Source: Muribaculum sp. | Lineage (GTDB): Bacteria; Bacillota; Clostridia; Lachnospirales; Lachnospiraceae | Length of the DNA: 47,219 nucleotides | Reading direction: 5' to 3' | Assembly: GCA_023663505.1 (NCBI GenBank) | Contig: JAMPHH010000020.1 | Span: 1-47,219 of the forward strand | Shown: in pieces, positions 8,363 through 17,146 of the stretch | How the letters are laid out: each line of letters starts with the position of its first letter | Numbering within the stretch: position 1 is the stretch's first letter | The notes under the pieces: generated by a model | Database searches by the model: none | What the model saw: the letters and a program-made list of their open reading frames with translations, nothing else | What the model was told of the DNA's origin: nothing | Position numbers and translations under genes: made by a program

Positions 8363-8602
8363 ATGGATACCTGCGAAGTGGGGAACGGGAATCGCAAAGT
8401 CTATCTGTTACAACACAGTTATGAGATGGAAAACGGTTCTGAAGAAACCAAGATATTAGGAATTTTTTCAAGCAATTTAGAGGCGGAAAAGGCGATTGAA
8501 AAATATAAAAAGCTTTCCGGCTTTAAAGAGCGACCAGACGATTTTTATATAGACGAATACGAATTAAACAGAAAATATTGGGCAGAGGGATATGGAGTGT
8601 GA
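8363..8602 (+). CDS. DUF7336-like small protein
   Basis: 79 residues. The pattern VYLLQHSYEMENGSEETKIL, then IFSSNLEAEKAIEKYKKLSG and DDFYIDEYELNRKYWAEGY, matches a widespread small domain (DUF7336) whose members look like one beta-alpha unit. The ATG at 8363 follows AGGAG by seven bases; a GTG two codons earlier would sit on top of that site. It ends two bases from the converging stop of the chromate-transporter gene. Function unknown; such proteins are often scattered next to unrelated genes. Confidence 0.6.
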   Translation: MDTCEVGNGNRKVYLLQHSYEMENGSEETKILGIFSSNLEAEKAIEKYKKLSGFKERPDDFYIDEYELNRKYWAEGYGV

Positions 8603-8604
8603 TA

Positions 8605-9174
8605 TCAGAAACAGCCGACCAAGATTCCCGCCGCCCCCGACAACACGATAATCAGAATCGGATTGGCTTTTTTCAGGGCGAGAACAAGCATTGTCAAGAA
8701 AATCAACAATGAACTGAGAAAAGGAACCGTCAATAAAACGGACGAGGTGATTCCGTTTGGGAACAGCACGGTTTGACCCGTAGAAACAATTGCGGCGCCA
8801 ATCAGTCCGATGACAGCGGGCTTAAGACCCGACATACAGCCCTGAATTATTTTGCTCTTTTGAAAGCGTTCGTAGCATTTTGCCACGGCTAAAATAATGA
8901 GAAAGGACGGGAGGACAACTCCTAACGTCGCGCAAAACGCTCCGAACAGTCCGCCCATTTCCATGCCCACATAGGTAGATACGTTTACCGCGAAGGGACC
9001 GGGCGTGCTCTCGCTGACGGCGATAAAATCAATCAGTTCTTCCTCCGTCAGCCAGCCGTGTACCAGAACATTCTCCTGAATCAAGGGGAGCATGGCGTAA
9101 CCGCCGCCGAAGGTAAGGGCTCCGATCTTCATAAAAATCAAAAATAATTCCAAGTAAATAATGTCGATAATCAA
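8605..9174 (-). CDS. Half-size chromate transporter (CHR family), second subunit
   Basis: 189 residues, one CHR domain with six or so membrane helices. FMKIGALTFGGGYAMLPLIQ and AVSESTPGPFAVNVSTYVG are the family signatures. Short CHR proteins come in pairs that together form one exporter; the partner lies directly upstream (9330-9920). Known members exchange chromate/sulfate-type oxyanions across the membrane. The best start is the TTG at 9174, six bases after GGAGG; a start 24 bases further upstream would place that GGAGG inside the gene. The RBS lies at the edge of a dispersed repeat, which is unusual. Confidence 0.85.
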   Translation of the reverse strand: MIIDIIYLELFLIFMKIGALTFGGGYAMLPLIQENVLVHGWLTEEELIDFIAVSESTPGPFAVNVSTYVGMEMGGLFGAFCATLGVVLPSFLIILAVAKCYERFQKSKIIQGCMSGLKPAVIGLIGAAIVSTGQTVLFPNGITSSVLLTVPFLSSLLIFLTMLVLALKKANPILIIVLSGAAGILVGCF

Positions 9175-9260
9175 TCTAATCCTCCATTCTTGCCACAAAC
9201 CGGAAATTTGGGCGCAAGCACAAATTTCTGATTGAAAAATCTTTGATTTTTCAATCTAAT
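9175..9260. repeat. Dispersed intergenic element, family A, copy 1
   Basis: Two hairpins: a perfect 12-bp stem GATTGAAAAATC / GATTTTTCAATC near 9232-9258, and GAAATTTG / CAAATTTC around a GC-rich loop. A closely similar copy lies at 29369-29457 in the opposite orientation, and weaker copies at 9261-9336, 9921-10042 and 32783-32823. Read on the minus strand, the element ends in AATGGAGGATTAGATTG, which contains the RBS and TTG start of the downstream CHR gene. Confidence 0.8.
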
Positions 9261-9336
9261 AACCATGCCTTCCCGCAATCTGCGAACTTTGGGCCGCAGG
9301 CACAAATTCGCGGTTGAAAAATCTATTTTTCAACCT
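9261..9336. repeat. Dispersed intergenic element, family A, copy 2
   Basis: Diverged neighbour of copy 1. It has the stem GGTTGAAAAAT / ATTTTTCAACC near 9311-9335 and a GC-rich hairpin CTGCGAACTTT...CGCAG. The other end reads, on the minus strand, GGGAAGGCATGGTTATTAG. The UGA stop of the upstream CHR gene (9330-9332) falls inside the AT-rich stem, so the repeat has provided that gene's end. Confidence 0.7.
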
Positions 9337-9920
9337 ATGTCCCTTCTGTCAGCCAGATGTGAGGCAGCCAAGCCTACCGCAGCGCAGCAGAGAATGACTG
9401 CCAAGACACTGATTTTGCAGAAAACTACGGCGGCAAAGGCAAATGCCATAATGAGATAGGACAGGAGGTTTTTGGGGCATTGCTTGTATAAGGAAATGAG
9501 TGCCTTGACAATCAATGCGAGAACTCCTGCGCGAATCCCCTGAAAGGCGTGCTGCACGATTTTCTGGTTTTCAAACTGTTGGAGAACAAGAGATATCACG
9601 GATATAATGACGAAGGAGGGGAGCACGACGCCGCAGGTTGCAAGGAAGGCTCCCCAGAAGCCCTGAACCCGATAGCCGATAAAGGTTGCGGCGTTGATTG
9701 CTATGGGACCGGGGGTGCTTTCCGCAATGGCAATTACCTCAAGAATGTCCTGATGGCTTATCCATTCCTTTTCGTCCGCCACCTCCTTCTGAATCAGCGG
9801 AATCATGGCATAGCCGCCGCCGAAGGTAAAGGCTCCAATCTTCATAAATGTCATAAATAGCTGCAACAAAGTCTGTGCGCTTCTTTTTTTATCCATTTCA
9901 TGATACCTGTTTCTTTCCAA
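9330..9920 (-). CDS. Half-size chromate transporter (CHR family), first subunit
   Basis: About 196 residues with the same CHR signatures as its neighbour: FMKIGAFTFGGGYAMIPLIQ and AIAESTPGPIAINAATFIG. It is first in the pair and probably forms a heterodimeric oxyanion transporter with the 8605-9174 product. The start is uncertain: a TTG at 9920 or the ATG at 9896 (MDKKRSAQTLL). The segment upstream (GGGGATTAGATTGATTTGG) belongs to a dispersed repeat, just as for the second subunit. The C-terminus (DRRDIG) ends within another repeat copy. Substrate could be chromate, sulfate or a related anion. Confidence 0.83.
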   Translation of the reverse strand: MERNRYHEMDKKRSAQTLLQLFMTFMKIGAFTFGGGYAMIPLIQKEVADEKEWISHQDILEVIAIAESTPGPIAINAATFIGYRVQGFWGAFLATCGVVLPSFVIISVISLVLQQFENQKIVQHAFQGIRAGVLALIVKALISLYKQCPKNLLSYLIMAFAFAAVVFCKISVLAVILCCAAVGLAASHLADRRDIG

Positions 9921-10042
9921 ATCAATCTAATCCCCATTTCTGCGCGGCACAAGTTTCAACTATGTTGAAACTGCGCATAAGCAACTTTGTGTCAAGTAAC
10001 GCACAGACACAAATTGCCGGTTGAAAAATTTATTTTTCAACC
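9921..10042. repeat. Dispersed intergenic element, family A, copy 3 (expanded), in a 340-bp gap
   Basis: Contains GGTTGAAAAATT / AATTTTTCAACC-like arms near 10019-10042 and an extra stem AGTTTCAAC / GTTGAAACT near 9952-9972. It ends on the minus strand with AAATGGGGATTAGATTG, in front of the CHR gene start. The rest of the gap (10043-10260) is AT-rich; I see no gene in it, only a weak possible promoter (TTGCAA, 17 bases, TACCAT near 10137-10165). Confidence 0.6.
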
Positions 10043-10260
10043 TATTACGCCTTAGCAGTCCACAATATATCATAAAATAAATTATGTGTCAACTTTTGAC
10101 GACGTAAGATATCCCTTTTTTGTCCCATTCCCAACCTTGCAATAGGCAGAAAAATATTGTACCATGAAAACATAAGTGACAAGCGAAATTGACGCTGATT
10201 ACGCACAGCAATCTTATGATTGCAGTACACGCAAAACAGTTAGAAAGAGGAGTGGTGAAT

Positions 10261-11469
10261 ATGAAAACCAAAAAGTTCGGAAAAGCGGCTATGATTAGTA
10301 TCATTATCTTCATTGTTCTTGTGCTTACCCTGCTCGGATACTTTGTTATGCATTCATTCCCCCAAAGGGCGCAATCCTCAGGGAATATCTATCTGTACGG
10401 CGAGCAGCACTCTGTTGCGGATATCATGGACAAAGAATTTGAGCTATGGTCGGCATATTATCAAAATGATGGTATGCGTGATCTGTTTGTGGAGCTTCCA
10501 TACTATACGGCGGAGTATATGAATCTATGGCTGAACTCCGACAACGACGATATTTTGGATTCGCTGTATGAGGATTGGGCGGGAACAGCGATGCAATCCC
10601 AAGAGGTGATTGATTTTTATAAAAGAATCAAAAGCGAATGTCCGGAAACTATTTTCCATGGAACAGATGTCGGACATCAATACGATACAACGGGAAAACG
10701 TTTTTTGGAATATCTTGCCTCCACGGGGCAGGAATCGGGTGAGCGATACAGGTTAGCACAGGAAAATATCGAGCAGGGGCAATATTATTATCAGCATTCC
10801 GACAGCGTATACCGCGAGAATATGATGGTTAAGAATTTCATTCGGGAGTTTGACGGCTTGAACAGCGCTGACGTGATGGGGATATACGGTTCGGCTCACT
10901 CTGATATCATGGCATTGGATTATACGACTAATTCCGTTCCGTGTATGGCAAATCAGCTCTATCAAAGATATGGCGAGGCATTGCACACGGAGGATTTAAC
11001 CGCATTGGCTCTCAATAATACCGCATATCGGACGGATATCATAGAGATTGACGGGAGGGAATATACGGCGCTTTATTTTGGAAAAACAGATTTGTCAGCG
11101 ATTTTTCCTGACTATCAATGCAGGGAGTTTTGGCGGATAGAAAACGCATATGATGACTTCAAGGATAAGCCTAAGACGGGAAATGTCCTGCCTTACAACA
11201 ACTATCCTATGGCAATCGACATAGGTCAAATCTTTGTCATTGACTATACAAAGGCAGATGGAGCCGTGGTAAGAGAATATCATCGCTCGGACGGGAACAT
11301 GTGGCAGGGAGCTTCCGCCACAGAGGAATTTATTCCCGCGGGCAATGAGCCAAACGGCCATGCTTGCATGGACATTTGGCGAATGCCGCGAGGGTCAATA
11401 CCCCGCTGCTTGCAGCGTTTCAAATTCCATGCCCCGTTGCTTGCAGCGGGGTTATTGACTATCGAATAA
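10261..11469 (+). CDS. Membrane-anchored ChaN/TraB-like protein with repeat-derived C-terminus
   Basis: 402 residues from the ATG at 10261 (AGAGGAGTGG upstream). One N-terminal membrane anchor (residues 10-30), then an extracytoplasmic domain starting IYLYGEQHSVADIMDKEFEL. The paired motifs GEQH (47-50) and GSAH (210-213) resemble the conserved GxxH signature of the ChaN/TraB/TIKI superfamily, which includes haem-binding proteins and metalloproteases; the assignment is tentative. The last 30 residues or so (MPRGSIPRCLQRFKFHAPLL) are translated from a GC-rich repeat at 11401-11451, so the original C-terminus was probably replaced. Function unknown. Confidence 0.6.
   Translation: MKTKKFGKAAMISIIIFIVLVLTLLGYFVMHSFPQRAQSSGNIYLYGEQHSVADIMDKEFELWSAYYQNDGMRDLFVELPYYTAEYMNLWLNSDNDDILDSLYEDWAGTAMQSQEVIDFYKRIKSECPETIFHGTDVGHQYDTTGKRFLEYLASTGQESGERYRLAQENIEQGQYYYQHSDSVYRENMMVKNFIREFDGLNSADVMGIYGSAHSDIMALDYTTNSVPCMANQLYQRYGEALHTEDLTALALNNTAYRTDIIEIDGREYTALYFGKTDLSAIFPDYQCREFWRIENAYDDFKDKPKTGNVLPYNNYPMAIDIGQIFVIDYTKADGAVVREYHRSDGNMWQGASATEEFIPAGNEPNGHACMDIWRMPRGSIPRCLQRFKFHAPLLAAGLLTIE
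11401..11451. repeat. Paired GC-rich palindromic repeat inside a CDS end
   Basis: CCCCGCTGCTTGCAGCG (11401-11417) is repeated as CCCCGTTGCTTGCAGCGGGG (11432-11451). The second unit can fold into a nine-pair stem (one G-U). Related GC-rich text follows the anti-sigma-like gene near 41396-41435. It encodes the odd tail of the preceding protein. Confidence 0.55.
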
Positions 11470-11560
11470 GGAGTCCCGCATATAAAAATATCAGTGGACG
11501 GATTTTTAAAATCAGTGTATGATAAAGAGGTAGAAATTTATTCCTAATTACAATATTACA

Positions 11561-14485
11561 ATGTGTAAGGGGAGTGGTATTATCAAGCTTTTAGTGAACG
11601 GTATCAGGAGAATGCGAAGGATAACGGGGCGGATACTGCTTGGACTGGCAATGCTGTGTCTGCTTTTGACTGTTTGGGAGGGCGATGTTTGCGCGGCTGA
11701 CAAGAGGCTGGTGAAGGTTGCCTTTTTTCCCATGGACGGATATCACATTACCATGTCCGACGGCAGTCTGAGCGGTATGGACGTGGCATATTTGGACGAG
11801 CTATGTCGGTATACGAATTGGGAGATAGAGTATGTGAAGTGCGACGACTGGGAGCATGCCCTGCAGCTCTTGCGGGGGAAAAGGGTGGATCTCGTAGGCT
11901 CTGCACAGTATTCCGCGGAGAGGGCGGAGACCTATCAATACGCCGATCTTGCCAGCGGCTATACCTTTGGGGTGATTGCAACGAATGCGGACAGCGGTAT
12001 TGCGTATGAGGATTTCGCGGCGATGCAGGAGATTACATTTGGCATGGTCAGGGGCTATGTCCGGAAGGAGGAATTCTTACAGTATCTTGAGGATAACGGA
12101 ATCGATGATCCCAAGATTACAGAGTATGACTCCACGGAGCGGCTGCAGCGGGCGCTTTCTGAGGGAAGGGTAGATGCATTGGTGCATACCTTCACGGAGA
12201 TTCGGGAGGGGCAGCGTATCATCGGGCGTTTTGCGCCCCGCCCCTTTTATTATATCAGCTATGCGGGCAATGCTGACGTGATGCGGGAGCTGAATCAGGC
12301 TATCGCGGATTTGAAAATGAATCAGCCTGAGTTGGAAGCGGAGCTGATGAACACCTTTTATTATAATCGCTTTGACAAGGCGGCTCTGCTCACCACTAAC
12401 GAGAAAACATATCTTGAGGACACGGAGGTGCTGACCGTAGGGTATCCTGACGGGCATTATCCTTTCTCCTATATGGAGGACGGGGACTTTAAGGGGCTGT
12501 CGCGGGAGCTGTTGGAGAGCAGTATCGCCATGACGGGGCAGAGGTTGGAGTATGTGAGCTTCTCGGACGAGCAGGGGGCTAAGCTTGCCCTGCAAAATGG
12601 CGATATTGATATCTTGGTCTACTGTACCGATTCCGGGCAGGCATTGAGTGAATATCAGTTGACGGCTGTGCGGGAATATGCGGAGATTCCATTGGTGCTC
12701 GTCATGAATGAGAGCGGGAATGTGAGTGACATGAACGTGGTGGCGACTGTTTCCCACTTGCAGGACGAGGCGGCGTCGGCAGACGAGCTGGCGGGCTTAG
12801 ACATCAGGGTTTATGACACGCTGGAGCTGTGTCTTGCGGAGGTAGCGCAGGGAAATGTAGATGCTGTCCTGTGCGACGGCTATATGGTGGAGCATCTGTT
12901 CCGCACGGAGATTCAATATGAGAATCTGCAGATCAAGAATGTATTCAGCAGCAGGTATCCTGTGTATGTGGCGGTGCGGGAGGAGGACGAGCTGCTCGCG
13001 GGAATCCTGACCAAGACGATTGCCACGATTGATTTTAAGGCGGTCAACGAGTATATGCTGAAGGAGAATACTTATCCCTTGGTCAATCTGCACACCTTTA
13101 TCCAGAACCACAGTCTGGAGATCAATCTGATTCTGGTGGGGCTTATGGTCTTGGTGATCTTGGTGGCGGCGCATATCGTCAAGGACGAGAAAAAGATACG
13201 CAAGCTGATGTACAAGGACACCTTTATGGATATATGGAATCTGAATTATCTGATTTATTGGGGCGAGCATAAGCTGTTGTCGGAGCGCAGGGGCAATTAT
13301 GCGGTTGTGTATTTGAATGTGTCCCGTTTCCGCCATTACAATATCATTTATGGTTGGAGCGCAGGGGAGAAGCTTTTGGAGGGGATTGCCGAGCTGTTGA
13401 AGCAGGCGGTGGATTCCAAGCTCGAGGTTTGTGCAAGGAATCAGGGCGACCGTTTTGCGCTGCTGCTCTGCTATACTGAGCGGGAGGCGTTGATAGAGCG
13501 CTTGGAGTCCCTGAGAGATCAGGTGGAAAAGTATATCTTTGAGCACACGGAAAATCGAATGCCAGTGAAGATGGGGGTTTATTTTGTGACGCAGCAGGAG
13601 AAAAGCCTGCAGATCGCCCTGAATTACGCAAGTCAGGCGCTTGACTTTACAGGGGGTAATGATGATGATGCCATTGAGGTATATGACGAGAAGGTGGAGC
13701 AGAGGATCAAGGAGCGTCATGAGCGGGAGAAGCTTTTGGACTCAGTGGACGTGCAGAAGGATTTTGCCACTTATTATCAGCCCAAGGTGGATATCCGCAG
13801 CGGCGAGGTGGTAGGAGCGGAGGCGTTGGTAAGATTCCTAGATCCCACCGAGGGCGGGGCGGTGAAGGCGCCGGGGTTCTTTGTTCCGTATTATGAGCAG
13901 ACGGGGCGGATCACGGAGATTGATTTCTTTGTCTATGAATCCGTCTGCAAGATGCTGAGAAGGCGTTTGGACGCGGGAGAAAGGGTGGTCACGGTCTCCT
14001 GCAATTTCTCAAGAATGCATTTTATCAAGCCGAGATTTGCGGAGCGGTTTGAGGAGATTCTCGACAGATATCAGATAGACAAGGAGCTGATAGAGGTTGA
14101 GATCACGGAGACCTTGGTCATTGAGGAGCTGCAGCAGAATACGGTGCTGCAGACCTTGGAGACATTGCGCGGGAAGGGTGTTCGGCTGTCCATTGATGAC
14201 TTTGGGGCGGGATATTCCTCATTGGGTGTGTTCGAGCAGATTCCGGCGTCCGTGATCAAGCTGGATCGCTCCTTCCTGCTCAATCAGCAGAACAGAGACA
14301 GACAGGTCGCTATCATGCGCGGAATCGTGAACATGGCGAACAATCTGGAGGCACAGATCGTATGCGAAGGGGTGGAGACGGAGGAGGATATTCAGCTTAT
14401 GCGCAATATTGGCGCATATGTAGCCCAAGGCTATTATTATTCCAAGCCCATTCCCGAGAAGGAATTTGAGGAGAAGCTGGGGTAG
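11561..14485 (+). CDS. Dual SBP sensor, degenerate GGDEF and EAL c-di-GMP phosphodiesterase
   Basis: 974 residues. Signal/anchor helix at ~20-45, two tandem extracytoplasmic solute-binding (SBP_bac_3-like) domains (~47-270 and ~287-510), a membrane helix (~521-543), GGDEF domain (~565-715) and EAL domain (~727-970). The GGDEF signature is QGDRF (628-632), so cyclase activity is unlikely. The EAL site looks intact: EAL at 754-756, SCNFS, EITET, DDFGAG, IKLDRSF, CEGVE and the late Gln. It should hydrolyse c-di-GMP in response to a bound amino-acid-like ligand. The start is uncertain: ATG 11561 has no RBS, whereas AAGGGGAG lies inside the gene near 11567. The next gene follows after four bases. 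Confidence 0.85.
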   Translation: MCKGSGIIKLLVNGIRRMRRITGRILLGLAMLCLLLTVWEGDVCAADKRLVKVAFFPMDGYHITMSDGSLSGMDVAYLDELCRYTNWEIEYVKCDDWEHALQLLRGKRVDLVGSAQYSAERAETYQYADLASGYTFGVIATNADSGIAYEDFAAMQEITFGMVRGYVRKEEFLQYLEDNGIDDPKITEYDSTERLQRALSEGRVDALVHTFTEIREGQRIIGRFAPRPFYYISYAGNADVMRELNQAIADLKMNQPELEAELMNTFYYNRFDKAALLTTNEKTYLEDTEVLTVGYPDGHYPFSYMEDGDFKGLSRELLESSIAMTGQRLEYVSFSDEQGAKLALQNGDIDILVYCTDSGQALSEYQLTAVREYAEIPLVLVMNESGNVSDMNVVATVSHLQDEAASADELAGLDIRVYDTLELCLAEVAQGNVDAVLCDGYMVEHLFRTEIQYENLQIKNVFSSRYPVYVAVREEDELLAGILTKTIATIDFKAVNEYMLKENTYPLVNLHTFIQNHSLEINLILVGLMVLVILVAAHIVKDEKKIRKLMYKDTFMDIWNLNYLIYWGEHKLLSERRGNYAVVYLNVSRFRHYNIIYGWSAGEKLLEGIAELLKQAVDSKLEVCARNQGDRFALLLCYTEREALIERLESLRDQVEKYIFEHTENRMPVKMGVYFVTQQEKSLQIALNYASQALDFTGGNDDDAIEVYDEKVEQRIKERHEREKLLDSVDVQKDFATYYQPKVDIRSGEVVGAEALVRFLDPTEGGAVKAPGFFVPYYEQTGRITEIDFFVYESVCKMLRRRLDAGERVVTVSCNFSRMHFIKPRFAERFEEILDRYQIDKELIEVEITETLVIEELQQNTVLQTLETLRGKGVRLSIDDFGAGYSSLGVFEQIPASVIKLDRSFLLNQQNRDRQVAIMRGIVNMANNLEAQIVCEGVETEEDIQLMRNIGAYVAQGYYYSKPIPEKEFEEKLG

Positions 14486-14489
14486 AGTT

Positions 14490-14789
14490 ATGTCCATACA
14501 GGGAGAGACCAGAGAGAAAACAAGAATCAATATACGGGAACCTAAGCACTTCAGGGTGATCATGCACAATGATGACTTCACCAGCATGGACTTTGTGGTG
14601 GGAATCCTGATAGATATTTTCCATAAAGATGAGGCGGAGGCGCAGCGGTTGATGCTGATGGTGCATAAGAGCGGCAAGGCGGCAGTGGGAGCGTATCCTT
14701 ATGACATCGCAGTGACCAAGGTGCAGGCCGCGATGTCGAGGGCGAAGGAGGAGGGCTTCCCGTTCCGAATGACGGTTGAGGAGGCATAA
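14490..14789 (+). CDS. clpS: ClpS adaptor for N-degron substrates
   Basis: 99 residues. HFRVIMHNDDFTSMDFVVGI carries the ClpS core, including the NDD/TSMDFV segment that binds the N-terminal residue of substrates; MLMVHKSGKAAVGAYPYDIA holds the conserved His and the ClpA-facing surface. The end (EEGFPFRMTVEEA) is canonical. ClpS hands proteins with destabilising N-terminal residues to ClpA. The ATG at 14490 overlaps the RBS region of the previous stop. It is directly followed by clpA (one base between stop and start) and then aat, so the whole N-degron pathway except ClpP is together. Confidence 0.95.
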   Translation: MSIQGETREKTRINIREPKHFRVIMHNDDFTSMDFVVGILIDIFHKDEAEAQRLMLMVHKSGKAAVGAYPYDIAVTKVQAAMSRAKEEGFPFRMTVEEA

Positions 14790-14790
14790 G

Positions 14791-17130
14791 ATGCACGTAT
14801 CAGAGGAAGTGGCAGAGATCATCAATCAAATGTTTGCGTTGGCGCAGGGGGCGCGTTTTGAGTACGTGACGCCGGAGCTGGCTCTGCATGTGATCTGCCA
14901 GAATGAGAATTTTATTGAAGCGTTTGAGAATTGCGGCGGGGATACTAAGACGTTGTGTGTTTGTCTGACAAAGTATCTGAATGAAAATATGGAATCCGTG
15001 GAGCTGGCGGACGGACCAGAGCTCTCGATGGGTATGGGATTCGTGCTCGAGTTCGCGTGGCGGTCTGCGCAGAGCAGCGGCAAGGCGGCGGTGGAGCTGC
15101 CCCATATCATTCGAGCCATGTATGAGCTGAACGAATGCTATGCTGTCTATTATATGGAAAAGCAGGGCGTGGAGCGAGCGGAGCTTCTGCGGGAGCTGAC
15201 AATCGTTTATGAGGAGTCCTCGGAGGGGAACAGAGCGGGCGGTTTGAATGGATTCATGTTCGGGACAGCAGAGGAAGACGAGACGGACGATGAGATGTTT
15301 GAGGAGGACGGTGATGACTCTGCGGAGGACGAGACAGAGGAAGACGGGGTGGACAAGGGAAAAGCCTCTAAGGGTGGAAGGAAATCTTCCTCATGGCGCA
15401 AGTATGTCCGCTGTCTGAACGATGAACTGGACGGGGTAAATCCCTTGATTGGCAGGCAGGAGGAATTGGAGAGGACCATGCAGATTCTCTGTCGGCGGGA
15501 TAAGAATAATCCCCTGCACATCGGGGAGCCGGGAGTCGGCAAAACGGCGATCACATACGGGCTTGCGCGACTGCTGGAGGGGGAGGAGGTTCCCGAGCCG
15601 TTAGCGGGGGCGAAGGTCTTTGCCCTTGATTTGGGCGGATTACTGGCGGGAACACAATACCGCGGCGATTTTGAGAAACGCTTTAAAAAGGTGATGGACG
15701 GCATTTGCGGCGAGGAGAACGCGATTGTCTACATTGACGAGATACACAATATCATCGGGGCGGGGGCGGTGAACGGAGGAAGCTTTGACATTTCCAATAT
15801 GCTCAAGCCCTATCTGGCGGCGGGGCATGTCCGTTTCATCGGAGCGACCACCTTTGAGGAGTATAAGAAGCATTTTGAGAAAAGTAAGAGTCTGGTCAGA
15901 CGTTTTCAGAATGTGGAGGTGAGAGAGCCAAGCGTCTCGGAGACGGTTCAGATTTTGGAGGGGCTCAAGGATAATTATGAGCAATTCCACGGCGTGAGCT
16001 ATGCGGAGGGTGTACTGGAATACGCGGTGGAAATGAGCGCGAAATATATCAACGAGAGGTATCTGCCGGACAAGGCGATCGACCTGATAGACGAGGCGGG
16101 GGCGTATCTGCGCCTGCACCCGTCAGGGCAGGTGAAGCCTGTGGTGGACAAGGAGCTGATAGACGAGATTCTGTCGCGAACCTGTCATATTCCCAAGCAG
16201 GTAGTGGAAAATGACGAGACGGAGGCTCTCGCTACATTGGAGGAGCGTCTTAAGAATCGGGTGTACGGACAGGACGAGGCGATCGCTCAGGTGGTCAACG
16301 CGGTGAAGTTCTCAAGGGCGGGACTTCTGGAGGAGGGGAAGCCTTTGGCGAACCTGCTGTTTGTAGGTCCTACCGGAGTGGGCAAGACGGAGATTGCCAG
16401 AAGTCTTGCGGAGGAATTGGGCATTCATTTGATTCGTTTTGATATGAGCGAATATGAGGAGAAGCATACCGTGGCGAAGCTGATCGGCGCACCTGCGGGC
16501 TATGTGGGATATGAGGAGGGAGGACTGCTCACGGAGGAGGTGCGCAGACACCCCCATGCGGTTCTTCTGCTCGATGAATTTGAGAAGGCGCATTCGGATA
16601 TCTATAATATTTTCCTGCAGGTCATGGACTATGCGACGCTGACGGACAATCAGGGCAGGAAGGCGGACTTTCGGAATGTGATCATCATCATGACCTCTAA
16701 CGCGGGGGCAAGTCGTCTGGGCAAGCAGGGCATCGGCTTTGGAGAGCGGGATATGACGTCAGATGTGATCATGGAGGAGGTCAAAAGGACCTTTCAGGCG
16801 GAATTCCGCAATCGCCTGAATCGTGTCGTGGTCTTCCATGGCATTGACGAGACGATGGCGGGGCAGATCGTGGACAAGAAGCTGAGGGAGCTTCAAGGAC
16901 TGCTTGCCAAGAAGAACGTGACCTTGGAGACTGATGACGCGGCTCGTAAGCTGATTAAAAAGAAGGGCGTCAGTGCGGAATTTGGCGCGAGGGAGATAGA
17001 GCGTGTCATTCAAAGCGAGATTAAGCCGCTGTTGGTTGATGAGATATTGTTTGGAAGTCTTAAAGGCGGCGGGCAATGCAGTCTGACGGTCGCAGACGGG
17101 GCGTTTTGTCTTGAAGCCGGCGGGCGGTGA
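14791..17130 (+). CDS. clpA: ClpA, AAA+ unfoldase of ClpAP
   Basis: 779 residues. N-terminal Clp_N repeat (~1-140), an unusually acidic linker (~150-190, rich in Asp/Glu) and two AAA+ modules. Walker A motifs are GEPGVGKT (245-252) and GPTGVGKT (526-533); Walker B regions are AIVYIDEIHNI and AVLLLDEFEKAH. The ClpP-docking loop is IGF (648-650) in KQGIGFGER. It lacks the long coiled-coil middle domain of ClpB/ClpC between the AAA modules, which with the clpS context supports ClpA. The start at 14791 follows GAGGAGG. ClpP is not in the window. The acidic linker is longer than I expect for ClpA. Confidence 0.94.
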   Translation: MHVSEEVAEIINQMFALAQGARFEYVTPELALHVICQNENFIEAFENCGGDTKTLCVCLTKYLNENMESVELADGPELSMGMGFVLEFAWRSAQSSGKAAVELPHIIRAMYELNECYAVYYMEKQGVERAELLRELTIVYEESSEGNRAGGLNGFMFGTAEEDETDDEMFEEDGDDSAEDETEEDGVDKGKASKGGRKSSSWRKYVRCLNDELDGVNPLIGRQEELERTMQILCRRDKNNPLHIGEPGVGKTAITYGLARLLEGEEVPEPLAGAKVFALDLGGLLAGTQYRGDFEKRFKKVMDGICGEENAIVYIDEIHNIIGAGAVNGGSFDISNMLKPYLAAGHVRFIGATTFEEYKKHFEKSKSLVRRFQNVEVREPSVSETVQILEGLKDNYEQFHGVSYAEGVLEYAVEMSAKYINERYLPDKAIDLIDEAGAYLRLHPSGQVKPVVDKELIDEILSRTCHIPKQVVENDETEALATLEERLKNRVYGQDEAIAQVVNAVKFSRAGLLEEGKPLANLLFVGPTGVGKTEIARSLAEELGIHLIRFDMSEYEEKHTVAKLIGAPAGYVGYEEGGLLTEEVRRHPHAVLLLDEFEKAHSDIYNIFLQVMDYATLTDNQGRKADFRNVIIIMTSNAGASRLGKQGIGFGERDMTSDVIMEEVKRTFQAEFRNRLNRVVVFHGIDETMAGQIVDKKLRELQGLLAKKNVTLETDDAARKLIKKKGVSAEFGAREIERVIQSEIKPLLVDEILFGSLKGGGQCSLTVADGAFCLEAGGR

Positions 17131-17146
17131 GTGAGAGGTAAAAGAG

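Noticed and set aside
12797..13720. Long minus-strand frame of ~307 aa opposite the EAL protein
   Set aside because: The plus strand has clear domain motifs throughout; codon bias leaves the antisense frame open.
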